Source: Sphingobacterium thalpophilum (GTDB lineage: Bacteria; Bacteroidota; Bacteroidia; Sphingobacteriales; Sphingobacteriaceae). From it: a stretch of DNA of 64,000 nt. The translations under genes were made by a program, and so were the position numbers. Positions 18,038 to 27,039 of this stretch are shown here, piece by piece. Under the pieces are notes generated by a model. That model saw only the letters and a list, made by a program, of their open reading frames with translations, was not told the origin of the DNA and ran no database searches. The stretch spans positions 4,588,001-4,652,000 of the forward strand of contig NZ_LR590484.1 in the NCBI RefSeq assembly GCF_901482695.1, given 5' to 3'. How positions within the stretch are numbered: the first letter of the stretch is position 1; each line of letters begins with the position of its first letter.

Positions 18038-18601
18038 ATGAATATTTCTGAATTTGAAACAAAAATTAATGCGATTTACAATGCATTATTTGATTATGAG
18101 GTAATTTATAATGATGATTCTTTTTTTGGAACTGTAAATCAATATTCTGATTTTATAACTGACCGAAAAAATAGATTCTTCTCTAGCTTTGAAGAAAACA
18201 AGGATCAGATAATATTTATTTTAAACAGTAGGGTCGCAGATCTATTTATGGTTAATAAAAATGAGATGGTTAATGAAGATCCTATTGTAAATATCTATGA
18301 AAAAGGTAATTGGGTTTCTTTTGAATTTCATTTATCAACATTGCTTATTTCTGAATATACTGATTGGTTATCAAAACAGACCAAAAATAAATTTAATATT
18401 CGATTTGAAGGTTACCGAATAATGGTTCCTATAAAAAAATTTTGGAACCAGCTATCTAATCCGTTCAGCTATCCCGATAAAGTTTGGATAGCAAAGGATT
18501 CAAAATCGGTGATCTTAATTCAAAATGAAATTAGTACCATAATTTGTATGGCTAAAGATCAGCAATCGTTAAAGAATGCGCAAAAGCAACTGGAGCAATA
18601 A
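18038..18601 (+). CDS. hypothetical protein, 187 aa
   Basis: A complete, AT-rich reading frame with no signal peptide or membrane segment, and balanced acidic and aromatic residues (for example SEFETKINAIYNALFDYEV, WNQLSNPFSYPDKVWIA). I do not recognise a family. It lies between a pseudogene and a lipoprotein gene in eroded accessory DNA. Small cytosolic proteins of this composition in such places are sometimes immunity proteins for polymorphic toxins, but no toxin is present here, so that is only a possibility. Confidence 0.6.
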   Translation: MNISEFETKINAIYNALFDYEVIYNDDSFFGTVNQYSDFITDRKNRFFSSFEENKDQIIFILNSRVADLFMVNKNEMVNEDPIVNIYEKGNWVSFEFHLSTLLISEYTDWLSKQTKNKFNIRFEGYRIMVPIKKFWNQLSNPFSYPDKVWIAKDSKSVILIQNEISTIICMAKDQQSLKNAQKQLEQ

Positions 18602-19051
18602 TCAATCCATTAAATGCAGGTTTTAAGCCAATATTATTCTTATTATTTCTCCACTTGTTATCCTTGTAATAATTGAAAAAGTGCTCGTCATTTTCCACGG
18701 TTAAACCGTTGGTAAGGAAATAAATTTCAACAAGAGGTCTGGAGGAATTTCATTCCCCAGACCCTTATTGGCATTACTTTTTTGATTCCACCATTTCTTA
18801 TAAAGCTTCCTCTAAATAATAGTGGGTAAAGAAACTGAAAACACATCTCAAATAATGAAATAGGAACTTTAAAGTTATTGGAATTGGGCCTCTTAAAAAC
18901 TTAATATGTATCATTTGGCATTGTAGAGTGTTCGAGAGAGGATTTATGTGATCGGCAATAAAAAACCTTGATTAAAATGCTGGGCTGCACTTCTCAATCA
19001 AAAATTTTGGCAAAGACTTTGATGTATTCATCATAGGAATAACCAATTATT
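18602..19051. other. intergenic region, no gene seen
   Basis: No supported coding sequence. It contains a GC-rich hairpin (GGTCTGG at 18736-18742 with CCAGACC at 18757-18763, extended by GGAA/TTCC) followed within 20 bases by a short T-run. That could terminate transcription from the gene ending at 18601. Confidence 0.4.
18736..18763 (+). terminator. hairpin, candidate terminator
   Basis: Seven-bp outer stem plus four-bp inner stem with one bulged base; a TTTTTT tract follows about 15 bases later. About 135 bases after the preceding stop codon, so assignment to that gene is tentative. Confidence 0.4.
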
Positions 19052-19843
19052 ATGATCTTAAGGAACCCCATATTTTATATTCTGATACTGACACATATTT
19101 CTTGCAATTCAGCCAATAATTTTTATCAGGGAAAAGTGCTGGATGAAAACGACAAGCCGATTCAAGGTGTAACCATATTTGAGGAAGAAAGGAAGAACAG
19201 CTCGACAGCAACGACCGACAGTACCGGATATTTTAGGCTGCCCAGAAGCCCGGAATGGCTAGGTAACCTGATATTTATAAAAGAAGGATTTAAACCGGAC
19301 ACTATACCATCTGTCAGAAGTCAAGCCGGAGAACGGATAAAGTACTATTTTATTGAAAACGATACCACCGTTGTTAGGTTGAAGTATGCCGTAGCCGATA
19401 TGCTTATTGGGCTCAACGTTCGGCATTTTCCAATAATGGACTCTACCAATTTCGACAACTTTGAAAATTCCGGTGAACCTGACACACAAGGATTCCTTAA
19501 ACGGATCAAGTTTGATCCCAAGTGTAAAGATGCAATGAATTTCAGGTTACACTATAAAATACCTTTTTCTGAAAACTTTGCCGCTATAGTCGTTTCCTAT
19601 CAATGCGGTGCAAACGAACTGTTCACCACTTTGATTACCGTAAATAAGGAAAACAAAATAATCGACAAGCTGGACATTGCTTATGACGAAGTAGCAGAAT
19701 CAGCATTTGGTAAAACAAGTAAAATAGAAAAAGACAAAATAACAGTTACAAGCAGTAACTGGATGGAAGAAAAACCCATTTTCAAGGACGAGACTTACGT
19801 TTTAGAAAGGAATGGTAAGTTTAAATATAAAGCTCAATTATAA
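19052..19843 (+). CDS. lipoprotein with carboxypeptidase-regulatory-like domain
   Basis: 263 residues. The leader MILRNPIFYILILTHISC ends in a lipobox cysteine (Cys18). Residues about 25-95 (YQGKVLDENDKPIQGVTIFEE... TDSTGYFRLP) are the beta-sandwich CarboxypepD_reg-like fold found at the N-termini of many Bacteroidota envelope proteins. The C-terminal 160 residues are not recognised and look like a soluble beta-rich domain. A truncated, broken copy lies at 17573-17820. The next gene starts 13 bases downstream, so the two were probably one operon before the IS insertion. Function unknown. Confidence 0.7.
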   Translation: MILRNPIFYILILTHISCNSANNFYQGKVLDENDKPIQGVTIFEEERKNSSTATTDSTGYFRLPRSPEWLGNLIFIKEGFKPDTIPSVRSQAGERIKYYFIENDTTVVRLKYAVADMLIGLNVRHFPIMDSTNFDNFENSGEPDTQGFLKRIKFDPKCKDAMNFRLHYKIPFSENFAAIVVSYQCGANELFTTLITVNKENKIIDKLDIAYDEVAESAFGKTSKIEKDKITVTSSNWMEEKPIFKDETYVLERNGKFKYKAQL

Positions 19844-20249
19844 ATATATCTAAAATATGGAAGTAACTATTAGCAGATTTTGGAGCATCGATGATGATGA
19901 AGGATTGTCAAGAGCCTCCATTTTATTCAAAAGACCAAGGGTGGATGGGCAGATTGCAAATTTAGTTTTCGATTTTATTTGGGCAAACGTATTGACACCT
20001 AAGAAATTGATGCAAAAGGGGAATTACGATTTTACATTGTATTTTGATACGATCCGGAGTACGCACAAATTTTTTTACGATTCTGTTTACAATACGGATA
20101 CCGTTAAATTTCGCCCAGCTTTTAAAGACAGACAGTTGAATGGAGTAACAACCAAAGAAGTTGGATATAATGTTGAAGTTGACCCCTCCGCTGGACATAC
20201 TGACCCCTCTATCAAGGCTTTCTTCAGTCCAACTGATGACCTGCCAATA

Positions 20250-20966
20250 TTACTTCTTTTTTCTTAGACTTTCGCCTTTAAGTTCGATTCTGTAAGATCC
20301 ATGGATCAGTCTATCGAGTATTGCGTCTGCAATTGTATCTTCACCGATTACATCATACCAACTGGCCACAGGTAACTGACTGGCAATTATTGTCGAGGCC
20401 TTAGCGTGTCTATCTTCGATTATTTCCATCAGATCCAGCCTTTGCTGCTGGTCCAGATTTACCAGGCCGAAGTCATCGACAATAAGTAGGTCTGTTTTTG
20501 ATATCCTGTCCATCAGCTTGTGCAGTGTACCTTCCAGGCGGGCCATTTTAGTTTTTAGAAGTAGTTTTTGCAGATTAAAGTACAGGACTTTATACCCCTG
20601 CGCACAGGCATGATGGCCCAATGCCGAAGAGAGGAAGCTCTTCCCACAGCCGGTAGCACCGCTGATGAGTATCGGATCTCCTTTTTTGATGTATTCGCCG
20701 GTAGCCAGCGTAGTGATCAATCCCTTGTCCAAACCTCTGGTAGCGACCATGTTTATTTCTTCTATGGAAGCCTGATAGCGGAACCCGGCATTCTGTTTGA
20801 GGCGCTCAAACCTTTTTTCATCCCGTTCATCTGATTCTGCCTGAAGCAATAGGGACAGTCCTTCGGAAAGGGAGAGTTCTGTACTGCGGCGGGTTTCATT
20901 CAATGCTTTCCAGTTACGCTCCATACCATGTAAGCGCAACGCTCTCATCTGTGTTTCAATATTCAT
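20250..20966 (-). CDS. istB: IS21 helper ATPase IstB
   Basis: 238 residues of the DnaC-like AAA+ family that regulates target choice and stimulates the IstA transposase. Walker A is GATGCGKS at 103-110; Walker B is LLIVDDFG at about 154-161. The N-terminal helical region (MRALRLHGMERNW...) and the C-terminal DRLIHGSYRIELKGESLRKK (sensor 2 area) are standard. It lies 43 bases downstream of istA on the same strand, inside the element that splits the gene at 19857-23122. Intact and probably functional. Confidence 0.93.
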   Translation of the reverse strand: MNIETQMRALRLHGMERNWKALNETRRSTELSLSEGLSLLLQAESDERDEKRFERLKQNAGFRYQASIEEINMVATRGLDKGLITTLATGEYIKKGDPILISGATGCGKSFLSSALGHHACAQGYKVLYFNLQKLLLKTKMARLEGTLHKLMDRISKTDLLIVDDFGLVNLDQQQRLDLMEIIEDRHAKASTIIASQLPVASWYDVIGEDTIADAILDRLIHGSYRIELKGESLRKKK

Positions 20967-21009
20967 CTTATTTTATTATTGTTTATTTTATTCTGTTCAT
21001 TCCTGCCGA

Positions 21010-22632
21010 TCATTGTATTGCCGGTCCATCGTTTGGCTGATCAAACAGTGTCGGCTGGCTGCCTGCATAGTATGCTCTCCCCCTGATATTGGCATGCTCC
21101 GGCAGGGAGCTTTTTACGGAAGTTTCCTGCTGACTGTTTGCTGTTCCGTTTTCAAGTACATTCCTAAAGCAGTAGTAGGTATATAGCTTGTTTTTTAGTA
21201 CGTAACTGCATGCTTTGTCAAACTCTTCTGCCGGGAAATCCCGTTTTAGCCTGAACAGTCCGTCACAGGTACGGAATAACTGTTCGGGATAACGTGCCCG
21301 TTCAAACAGAGCCTCCAGAAGTTTGGCGAACTCCGCAGAGTGTGCTTTTGCCCTTGTCAGGTACGTTTCATGCGAGCGGTTCTTATACGCCTGATGTTCG
21401 GACTTTAAATGTGCCGCCAGAGTGGTGTACGCATTTTCCCTGTAACTGCGTATGTGCGAGGCAATCTGTTTGCCCCGACAATAGATCCAGAGCATACTGC
21501 GTGTGTAAATGATCTTTACCTTTGCTCCGATATAAGCGAAGGGTACGCTGTAATAGTGTTTATTGCGCTGCAGGTAGATATGTCCGTTATCCCCAACTTT
21601 GAGTTCAGCGTAGCTCTTCAGCTCGAAGCGTTCTTTGGGAAGTTCGCCCAATGTTGATTTTTCGGAACTTAAGAACCGCTCTTCCCGACAGTATGGTTTT
21701 TGCTGCATCCGGGTCTGGTTGTGCTTTAACATACATACCTTTATAGCTTCATTGAGCGTATGGATATCAAAGAACTGCCTGTTTCTCAGTGGTGCAAAAA
21801 CACGGGTATAGATCATTTTCACCTGATTTTCTACCAATGATTTATCTTTTGGGCGGCCTGCACGCGCCGGAACCACAGCTGTGCCGTAGTGATTGGCAAA
21901 GTCCTCCATGGCCTGGTTCAGGACCGGCTCATATTTATCGGCCCTGATGACCGCTGCTTTGAGATTGTCGGGAACAATGGCCTTTGGCACACCGCCAAGA
22001 GACTCCAGGCAGCTGCTCAGTGCATAAAAAAAGTCGGGGGTCTGCTGAGATGGTACAGCGATTGCAAACGCATAGTCTGAAAAGGGCAGGCAGGCCACAA
22101 ATACCTCACAGGCGACCAGCTCCCCGGTGGACCTGTCAATATAATGGAGCTTTTTTCCGGAAAAGTCAATATATAGTTTATCGCCGGCGGTATGTTCAAT
22201 CACCATGCTGCCCTTGCGCGAGACAAGCTGTTGCCTTAAATGATAGTTGAACTGTGGATAGCTATAACCGGTGGGATCACTTTCTATATATTCCTGCCAG
22301 AGCAGCAGCTTGGTAACTCCGGTACGCTTAAGTTCTTTTTCATAATAGTCAAGACGGCTTTTTAGGTACTCAAACTTGTCTGCCTTGTAAGCAGGATTCC
22401 CTGCGTGGAACGACTTTTCCAACAGGGGATCCTCCTGTTTAAGAAGTTCTTCCGTATTGAAACCGCCGTCGGCCATCTTTTTGAGATAGGACTTCACCGT
22501 ATTCTTGCTCATACCAAGGATGCGGGCGATTGTTTTTATCCCGCTACCGCTCTGGTACAATCTGATTAATTGCTTTATCTGACTCATTCGTTTTGGTTTT
22601 CCAGCCATCAGTGATCCAAATTGTTTGATCAC
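21010..22632 (-). CDS. istA: IS21 transposase IstA
   Basis: 540 residues. An N-terminal HTH (SGIKTIARILGMSKNTVKSYL, about 33-53) binds the terminal repeats. An integrase-core DDE domain follows, with the expected Asp in LYIDFSG, Asp in IVPDNLK and Glu in LVENQVK. The C-terminal IstA-specific region (NKHYYSVPFAYIG...) binds DNA and IstB. No frameshift or truncation is seen, so the element should be capable of transposition. The start at 22632 gives a slightly extended N-terminus; the Met at residue 11 or 17 is an alternative. Confidence 0.93.
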   Translation of the reverse strand: MIKQFGSLMAGKPKRMSQIKQLIRLYQSGSGIKTIARILGMSKNTVKSYLKKMADGGFNTEELLKQEDPLLEKSFHAGNPAYKADKFEYLKSRLDYYEKELKRTGVTKLLLWQEYIESDPTGYSYPQFNYHLRQQLVSRKGSMVIEHTAGDKLYIDFSGKKLHYIDRSTGELVACEVFVACLPFSDYAFAIAVPSQQTPDFFYALSSCLESLGGVPKAIVPDNLKAAVIRADKYEPVLNQAMEDFANHYGTAVVPARAGRPKDKSLVENQVKMIYTRVFAPLRNRQFFDIHTLNEAIKVCMLKHNQTRMQQKPYCREERFLSSEKSTLGELPKERFELKSYAELKVGDNGHIYLQRNKHYYSVPFAYIGAKVKIIYTRSMLWIYCRGKQIASHIRSYRENAYTTLAAHLKSEHQAYKNRSHETYLTRAKAHSAEFAKLLEALFERARYPEQLFRTCDGLFRLKRDFPAEEFDKACSYVLKNKLYTYYCFRNVLENGTANSQQETSVKSSLPEHANIRGRAYYAGSQPTLFDQPNDGPAIQ

Positions 22633-23122
22633 TAAGTAACAAAAACTACTTGCTAAGGGGTCAGTATGCTCCAGCGAAATGAACTGAAAAATAAATTAGG
22701 GGGTCAACATGAGCCAGTATGGCAGTTGAATAACAGCTTTAAACGCAATATGCATCCCTAAATCTATTTCAATTTTGAGGGGTCAGCTTGTTCAAGTATA
22801 TCCAGAAGTTTCCATTTTCGGCTATTCTAATAGGTTCAATGAGCTTATAACGCCGTTAGAATACGCAAATTTGGTGTACGATATGTTTGGTTCCTATTTA
22901 GTAGAAACCTTTAAAAAGATAACCAAGGCGGAGCTTGACAGTATTAAATCGCAAATGGACATTGATGCTATCAATCAATTTCCGTTCCCTGCATCCTTCG
23001 ATGCTCAGCAGTATAGTGGTGATAACGGAAGAGTGGAAAAGCGGATGGTGAATTTTGTTGTGGATGAGACATCAGAGGCATTTATGTTTAGGGATAGGTA
23101 TTTGGAGCATTATGGGCTTTAG

Positions 23123-23607
23123 TATAATTCCAAAACATATTATTATGAAAACAACAAGCATATACTAACTATAATAAATATTTAAGTGGATATTATTGGT
23201 CAAGTGATGTCCTTCCTTTTAAGGACAAATTATATAAATCAGGCGGGGTGATACAGGTCAAACCAAATCATCACTAGCAATCATTCTTCGTGGTGTCCAA
23301 AAATAAGCCATTAACATGGGTACCACAATGGACATCAGATGGTAATGGTTTTATATATCTTTAAATGAATTGAATATTAGTGAAGAAACGCCGAAAAGAT
23401 ATGAATTAAATTAAAAAAGCGTGCTTTAGCACGCTCTTTGTGATCCCGTTGGTACAGAACTCGAACTCTTTTCTGGAAGATTTAAGACGATTAAACCAAC
23501 TTAAAGACAGTCCGTACCAATCTGATATATTCGTGGAAAAGATTAATAAAACTAAAGAATCCATATCTACCATTAAAGGGAGAAAATTTAAAAGGTAATA
23601 TCCTCAG
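23123..23607. other. non-coding scar region with hairpin and gene fragments
   Basis: No intact gene. A GC-rich hairpin (23419-23434) is followed by about 30 bases resembling the 3' end of a tRNA on the minus strand. Then comes an open frame without a start (about 23452-23597) reading LEDLRRLNQLKDSPYQSDIF and a lysine-rich end, which looks like the C-terminal tail of a lost protein. Overall this reads as debris between mobile insertions. Confidence 0.45.
23419..23434 (+). terminator. compact GC-rich hairpin with T-tract
   Basis: GCGTGC / GCACGC stem with a TTTA loop, preceded by A6 and followed by TCTTT, so it could work in either direction. About 300 bases past the split gene. Confidence 0.5.
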
Positions 23608-24714
23608 CTATATTATTTTGAATTTTTCATAGCTTTCAACTTTTTTAATTTCAAATAATTCCAGTAGTTTTTTTCTTATAGCATTGTCAGTTTTTTGATT
23701 TTTGTCCTGTTTACTTAGAACTAAGTCGATTGAAATTTGAAAATCTGAATTTTCGTCTTTAGATTTCACATAATCAGGAAAGCCAAGATTAATTATTGCA
23801 AAGCCTTCAATACCACTATAATTCAGTTTATATCTAAATTTTACTGCGCCAAATATTAATTTGGGAAAGTATTCGACCTTATTAAGTAATATGTGGTTCT
23901 GTAGCCCTTTTCCATTCAGTTTTAAATTGTCTATTTCATCTAAAAATATCTTTACATCGTTATGGCTTTCAACATTCTCATCTAAATAAACATCAATGTC
24001 AGTTATAGATTTGAATTCGAGATAAATATTGAAGTCACTTGCAAAGGAATAGAAAAATTTAATTCTTGAAGAATTATCAAAATGATTAAATTTAACGGTA
24101 ATAATATCATCATTTGAACTGACTATTGATTTTTGAAAGAGCTTTTCTTTCACCACATTCATAATCAAATTATTGACTTCAAAAGTCTCTTTTGATGTTG
24201 AGTTTTGTTGTACTGAAATCTGAATGTCCTGTTCAGAAACTTTCTTCAGTGTTATCGCTCCGTTGTGATAGGTTTTATTATTTGTCCAATCACTAAGTAG
24301 GTTCTCTCGTTCTATCTGATATTCAAATATTGCAGTGTTTTCGTCTTCGAAATAGAAAGTTGGATTACCAATGATTTTATAATTTGGTTTGTATGTATGT
24401 TTGTCAACAATTAGAGTATGCAAGTCAATTGCAGTATCAAAAATATCTGTAAAATCAAAGTCTGAATTGCATTTGATTGAAGAAGTCCTATATTTTATAC
24501 TTTCTTCTTTCGTTTTTTGCGTGTCGTATAAAACAGAATAATCCCTCGGACTTATAACACTTTTCATTAACAATGGAACAGAGTTATTCTTCTCGTTATG
24601 ACCAAGAAACACTCCTTTTTCTCTCATAAGAAAGTTTATGTTTGCGTTTGTGACATTAGATTTAACAAGTAGCTGTCTTATATAATCTCCTTGAGGTAAA
24701 ATATCTTTATTCAT
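23608..24714 (-). CDS. GapS4b-like protein, second gene of a putative antiphage pair
   Basis: 368 residues, no signal peptide or membrane segment. The N-terminal layout (LPQGDYIRQLLVKSNVTNA, LMREKGVFLGHNEKNN, then SVISPRDYSVL and KYRTSSIK) matches, from memory, the GapS4b component of the two-gene GAPS4 antiphage system. The rest is beta-rich with no motif I can name. It starts four bases after the upstream partner ends, so the two are almost certainly translated together. AT content is higher than in the flanking conjugative element. Certainty about the pairing is high; about the family name moderate. Confidence 0.55.
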   Translation of the reverse strand: MNKDILPQGDYIRQLLVKSNVTNANINFLMREKGVFLGHNEKNNSVPLLMKSVISPRDYSVLYDTQKTKEESIKYRTSSIKCNSDFDFTDIFDTAIDLHTLIVDKHTYKPNYKIIGNPTFYFEDENTAIFEYQIERENLLSDWTNNKTYHNGAITLKKVSEQDIQISVQQNSTSKETFEVNNLIMNVVKEKLFQKSIVSSNDDIITVKFNHFDNSSRIKFFYSFASDFNIYLEFKSITDIDVYLDENVESHNDVKIFLDEIDNLKLNGKGLQNHILLNKVEYFPKLIFGAVKFRYKLNYSGIEGFAIINLGFPDYVKSKDENSDFQISIDLVLSKQDKNQKTDNAIRKKLLELFEIKKVESYEKFKII

Positions 24715-24718
24715 ATCA

Positions 24719-25654
24719 TTAATTTCTAAAATCAGACGGGAACTTCTTTATTTCTAAATTTTCACCGAGCTTATACATCGGAAATTTTACAAGCTTTTCT
24801 TTCACAATATTTTCATTTGTCAAATAATCATACGTCTTATAGCTCAAGATTATTTTATCAACTGCATTTAAATGGTCAAATGATTTTGCAAAATTTAAAA
24901 GTTGTACAAATTGTTCTTCTTCGAAGTCATCATTTATGAATATACTTAATGTAATTCTGTTGTTCTTTGCTGTCCTTAGTGCAATTATGTCGGAGTATAA
25001 ATAGTTTAAAGGAAAGATTTTTCCATAAGAGTTTTCTTGAATGGAAGTGAAGTTTAGACCACTATTGTGGTAGACAAAATCAACATTATCGTTCCCAAAT
25101 ATTTCTTTTGTTCTAAAGATACTCTCATATAAGAAATTGACTTTGCTATTGTCCAATAGTATTATTTTATCAAAAACTAAGTCCGTATCAATTTGAATGT
25201 TATCAACCTTTGAGACTAAATCAAAATTCAAATCACTTGTATTTGACAACCAAACTAAAATGCCGAAAATTTCTGTTTTGTTAACACCTGTAAAATTCTG
25301 ATTTATATTGTTTTTTAATTTAGAGTTGTAAAAACACTCTAAAGTCTGAGCTAAATCTTTTATGTGGGATTTGAACAGGGTTGACGGATATTTGGGGTAT
25401 TCACCTCCTACATACTTAGATGAAATAATGCCGATGTCAAGACTATAGTCTTCTAATGGACTTTTATAGCTAATCAGCCCGTCTATTCCGTGAGACGATT
25501 TGTTTGATTCTGCATATTTGTCTTTATGTTTAAAGCCCTTAATACAGTCGATTGAAGGGTTTTCTATTAAAGAGTTGAAGTTCAAGATATTTTCAAAAAT
25601 AAATTTGACTATATATTCGCCCTTTTCTCCAATGGATTTCGACCATTCTCCCAT
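24719..25654 (-). CDS. GapS4a-like protein, putative PD-(D/E)XK-type nuclease
   Basis: 311 residues beginning MGEWSKSIGEKGEYIVKFIF. The early helix, the HGIDGL motif (about residues 54-59) and the DIGIISSKY strand (about 73-81) resemble a PD-(D/E)XK core with Asp and Lys in place, though the usual acidic residue before Lys is Ser here. This arrangement matches my recollection of GapS4a, the nuclease-like partner in GAPS4 defence. It is first in a two-gene minus-strand operon. A restriction-type nuclease of another lineage is the alternative. Confidence 0.55.
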   Translation of the reverse strand: MGEWSKSIGEKGEYIVKFIFENILNFNSLIENPSIDCIKGFKHKDKYAESNKSSHGIDGLISYKSPLEDYSLDIGIISSKYVGGEYPKYPSTLFKSHIKDLAQTLECFYNSKLKNNINQNFTGVNKTEIFGILVWLSNTSDLNFDLVSKVDNIQIDTDLVFDKIILLDNSKVNFLYESIFRTKEIFGNDNVDFVYHNSGLNFTSIQENSYGKIFPLNYLYSDIIALRTAKNNRITLSIFINDDFEEEQFVQLLNFAKSFDHLNAVDKIILSYKTYDYLTNENIVKEKLVKFPMYKLGENLEIKKFPSDFRN

Positions 25655-25745
25655 ATTTAATTTGTTGGTTTTAAAAGTTACATACGGTTTGATAACGTTT
25701 TTACAGATTAAAAGAAATCAGTAAAAACGGCTGAAACAAAAAATA

Positions 25746-25787
25746 TTGACAATATAGATAAAAATATCATAAAAATGATGTTGTCAA
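25746..25787. promoter_or_regulatory. nested inverted repeat upstream of rteC
   Basis: TTGACAA (25746-25752) pairs with TTGTCAA (25781-25787); an inner ATCAT-AAAA-ATGAT hairpin lies between. It sits between the divergent GapS4a-like gene and rteC, near where the conjugative element begins. Operator or end-binding site is inference. Confidence 0.3.
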
Positions 25788-25927
25788 AGCGTAAACAAGG
25801 AATAAGATGCTCATTTAATCTTTAATTATCTTCCCTGACTTCGACCTGTCTCATGAAAGAAACCCATTGTTAAGGACAATATTTGTGTCTAGATAGTGAT
25901 ACTGTTCAATTTAAAAAAACCTTAGCT

Positions 25928-26776
25928 ATGAGACATCCTTTGAACAATATTGTGGCTGAAATACAAAAGCAAGAAAGAAAATTGTCAGCCGAAACATCCA
26001 GTTTCATTGACGAGGTATACAAGATGACGGTTTACCTCCAAGAGCTATTAAGTACTGTCAAAGATGACGTAATAAAAGACGGCTTTTCAAGTAAGGATGA
26101 GGAAATACATTTTTTCAAACAGGTAAAGCCGAATATCCTCGGAAAACTTATCTATTACAATAAGGTGTACCGCATTGAAACGTCATGCCCCGTGGGTAAT
26201 GGACACTTGTATCAAAACTATTTCGCTCTGCAACTGCGTGACTTAAAACAGGAGTACCAAGAGCATATCTGCAATTCTGAATTTTACAGGTACTTCCGTT
26301 CCGGCAGAACCGACCGTGACGGGCATTATTTCACGTTGGGAAACATTAATTATTATGATGGGCTGAACAGCTTTGTATTTGAAATCGACCCCAAATTTTC
26401 GACCTACTTTGATTACAAAGTGGCAAAAATCATAGCCAACGAATTAATCTATAACTATCTGACGACAAAGCTAAGCCCCGAACAAAACCCCGATGTACTG
26501 CTACAACACGGAGAAACAAAAGACTTCTTTTGGACACAGACAAAAAATGCCCTTATCGAATTGATTTATGCACTCTACGCCTGCGATGCCATTTCGCACG
26601 GGAAAATAGGCATCCGCAAAATCAGCATGGTATTCCAAATCCTGTTCCGTATCTCGCTGAACGACATCCATAACAGCTTCCACCGGATGAAAACCCGTGC
26701 AGGCTCACGAACGTTGTTTTTAGACCAACTCAAATACAGCTTAGAGGAATATATGGACAGGGAAGACAACTTGTAA
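25928..26776 (+). CDS. rteC: RteC-family protein (first copy)
   Basis: 282 residues from the Met at 25928 (MRHPLNNIVAEIQKQERK); an upstream in-frame Met at 25883 adds 15 residues that do not look like family sequence. The long helical protein with DEEIHFFKQVKPNILGKLIYYNKVYRIE and FDYKVAKIIANELI is the RteC family. In CTnDOT, RteC activates the excision operon in response to the RteA-RteB two-component system (established). No rteA/rteB genes are seen here. A strong terminator follows. A second, divergent member lies at 31225-32052 on the other strand. Confidence 0.88.
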   Translation: MRHPLNNIVAEIQKQERKLSAETSSFIDEVYKMTVYLQELLSTVKDDVIKDGFSSKDEEIHFFKQVKPNILGKLIYYNKVYRIETSCPVGNGHLYQNYFALQLRDLKQEYQEHICNSEFYRYFRSGRTDRDGHYFTLGNINYYDGLNSFVFEIDPKFSTYFDYKVAKIIANELIYNYLTTKLSPEQNPDVLLQHGETKDFFWTQTKNALIELIYALYACDAISHGKIGIRKISMVFQILFRISLNDIHNSFHRMKTRAGSRTLFLDQLKYSLEEYMDREDNL

Positions 26777-26796
26777 TTTTGTCTTCTCTTTCCATC

Positions 26797-26830
26797 AAAA
26801 AGGACAGCATCAATCGGTGCTGTCCTTTTT
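26797..26830 (+). terminator. intrinsic terminator of rteC
   Basis: 13-bp stem (AAAAAGGACAGCA at 26797-26809 with its complement at 26818-26830), 8-base loop, and a long T-run immediately after; 20 bases past the rteC stop codon. Confidence 0.88.
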
Positions 26831-27039
26831 TTGCCCGTTTGCCTATATGTGTCTATCAGCAAATCCATTGATTTGGATGCCGACCAATTAACCAAAAGTG
26901 CGAAAAAACCCTAAAAACGGCACTTTACTTGAATTGTAAAAAAATGAAAAAAAATGCCTTTTTGATAGACACGTATCGGACGACAGCCTCCGCCAATCAC
27001 TCCAATTTTGTGGTGTTAGAAATCATTAAAAGTATTGCT

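Larger units (their letters stand above)
20180..22793 (-). mobile_element. IS21-family insertion sequence
   Basis: About 2.6 kb carrying istA and istB on the minus strand. Both ends bear TGACCCC-containing repeats. On the left these are at 20180 and about 20200 (CGCTGGACATACTGACCCC); on the right at 22650-22670, about 22705 and 22777-22785, in opposite orientation. Multiple terminal repeats are typical of IS21. AAGT flanks the element at 20176-20179 and 22794-22797, consistent with a 4-bp target duplication. If the right end is instead GGGGTCA at 22785, eight extra bases need explaining, so the boundary is uncertain by about 10 bases. Confidence 0.85.
19857..23122 (+). pseudogene. hypothetical gene split by an IS21-family element
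   Basis: The 5' part (19857-20177, 107 codons) runs into the IS end and reads through to a false stop at 20267. The 3' part (22796-23122) continues in frame on the other side. Joining the halves at the AAGT repeat restores the codons for V-E-V-Y-P-E-V and an uninterrupted protein of about 215 residues that ends YLEHYGL. The reconstructed product has no signal peptide and no family I recognise. It follows the lipoprotein gene by 13 bases, so the two are likely functional partners. The insertion looks recent because no other lesion is visible. Confidence 0.75.

Noticed and set aside
20180..22793. IS21 element as the border of the conjugative element
   Set aside because: It is fully contained within a broken chromosomal gene and has its own ends and flanking repeat, so it is an independent insertion.
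23440..23600. A complete tRNA gene
   Set aside because: Only the 3' end pattern is present; no anticodon arm or 5' acceptor strand can be paired.
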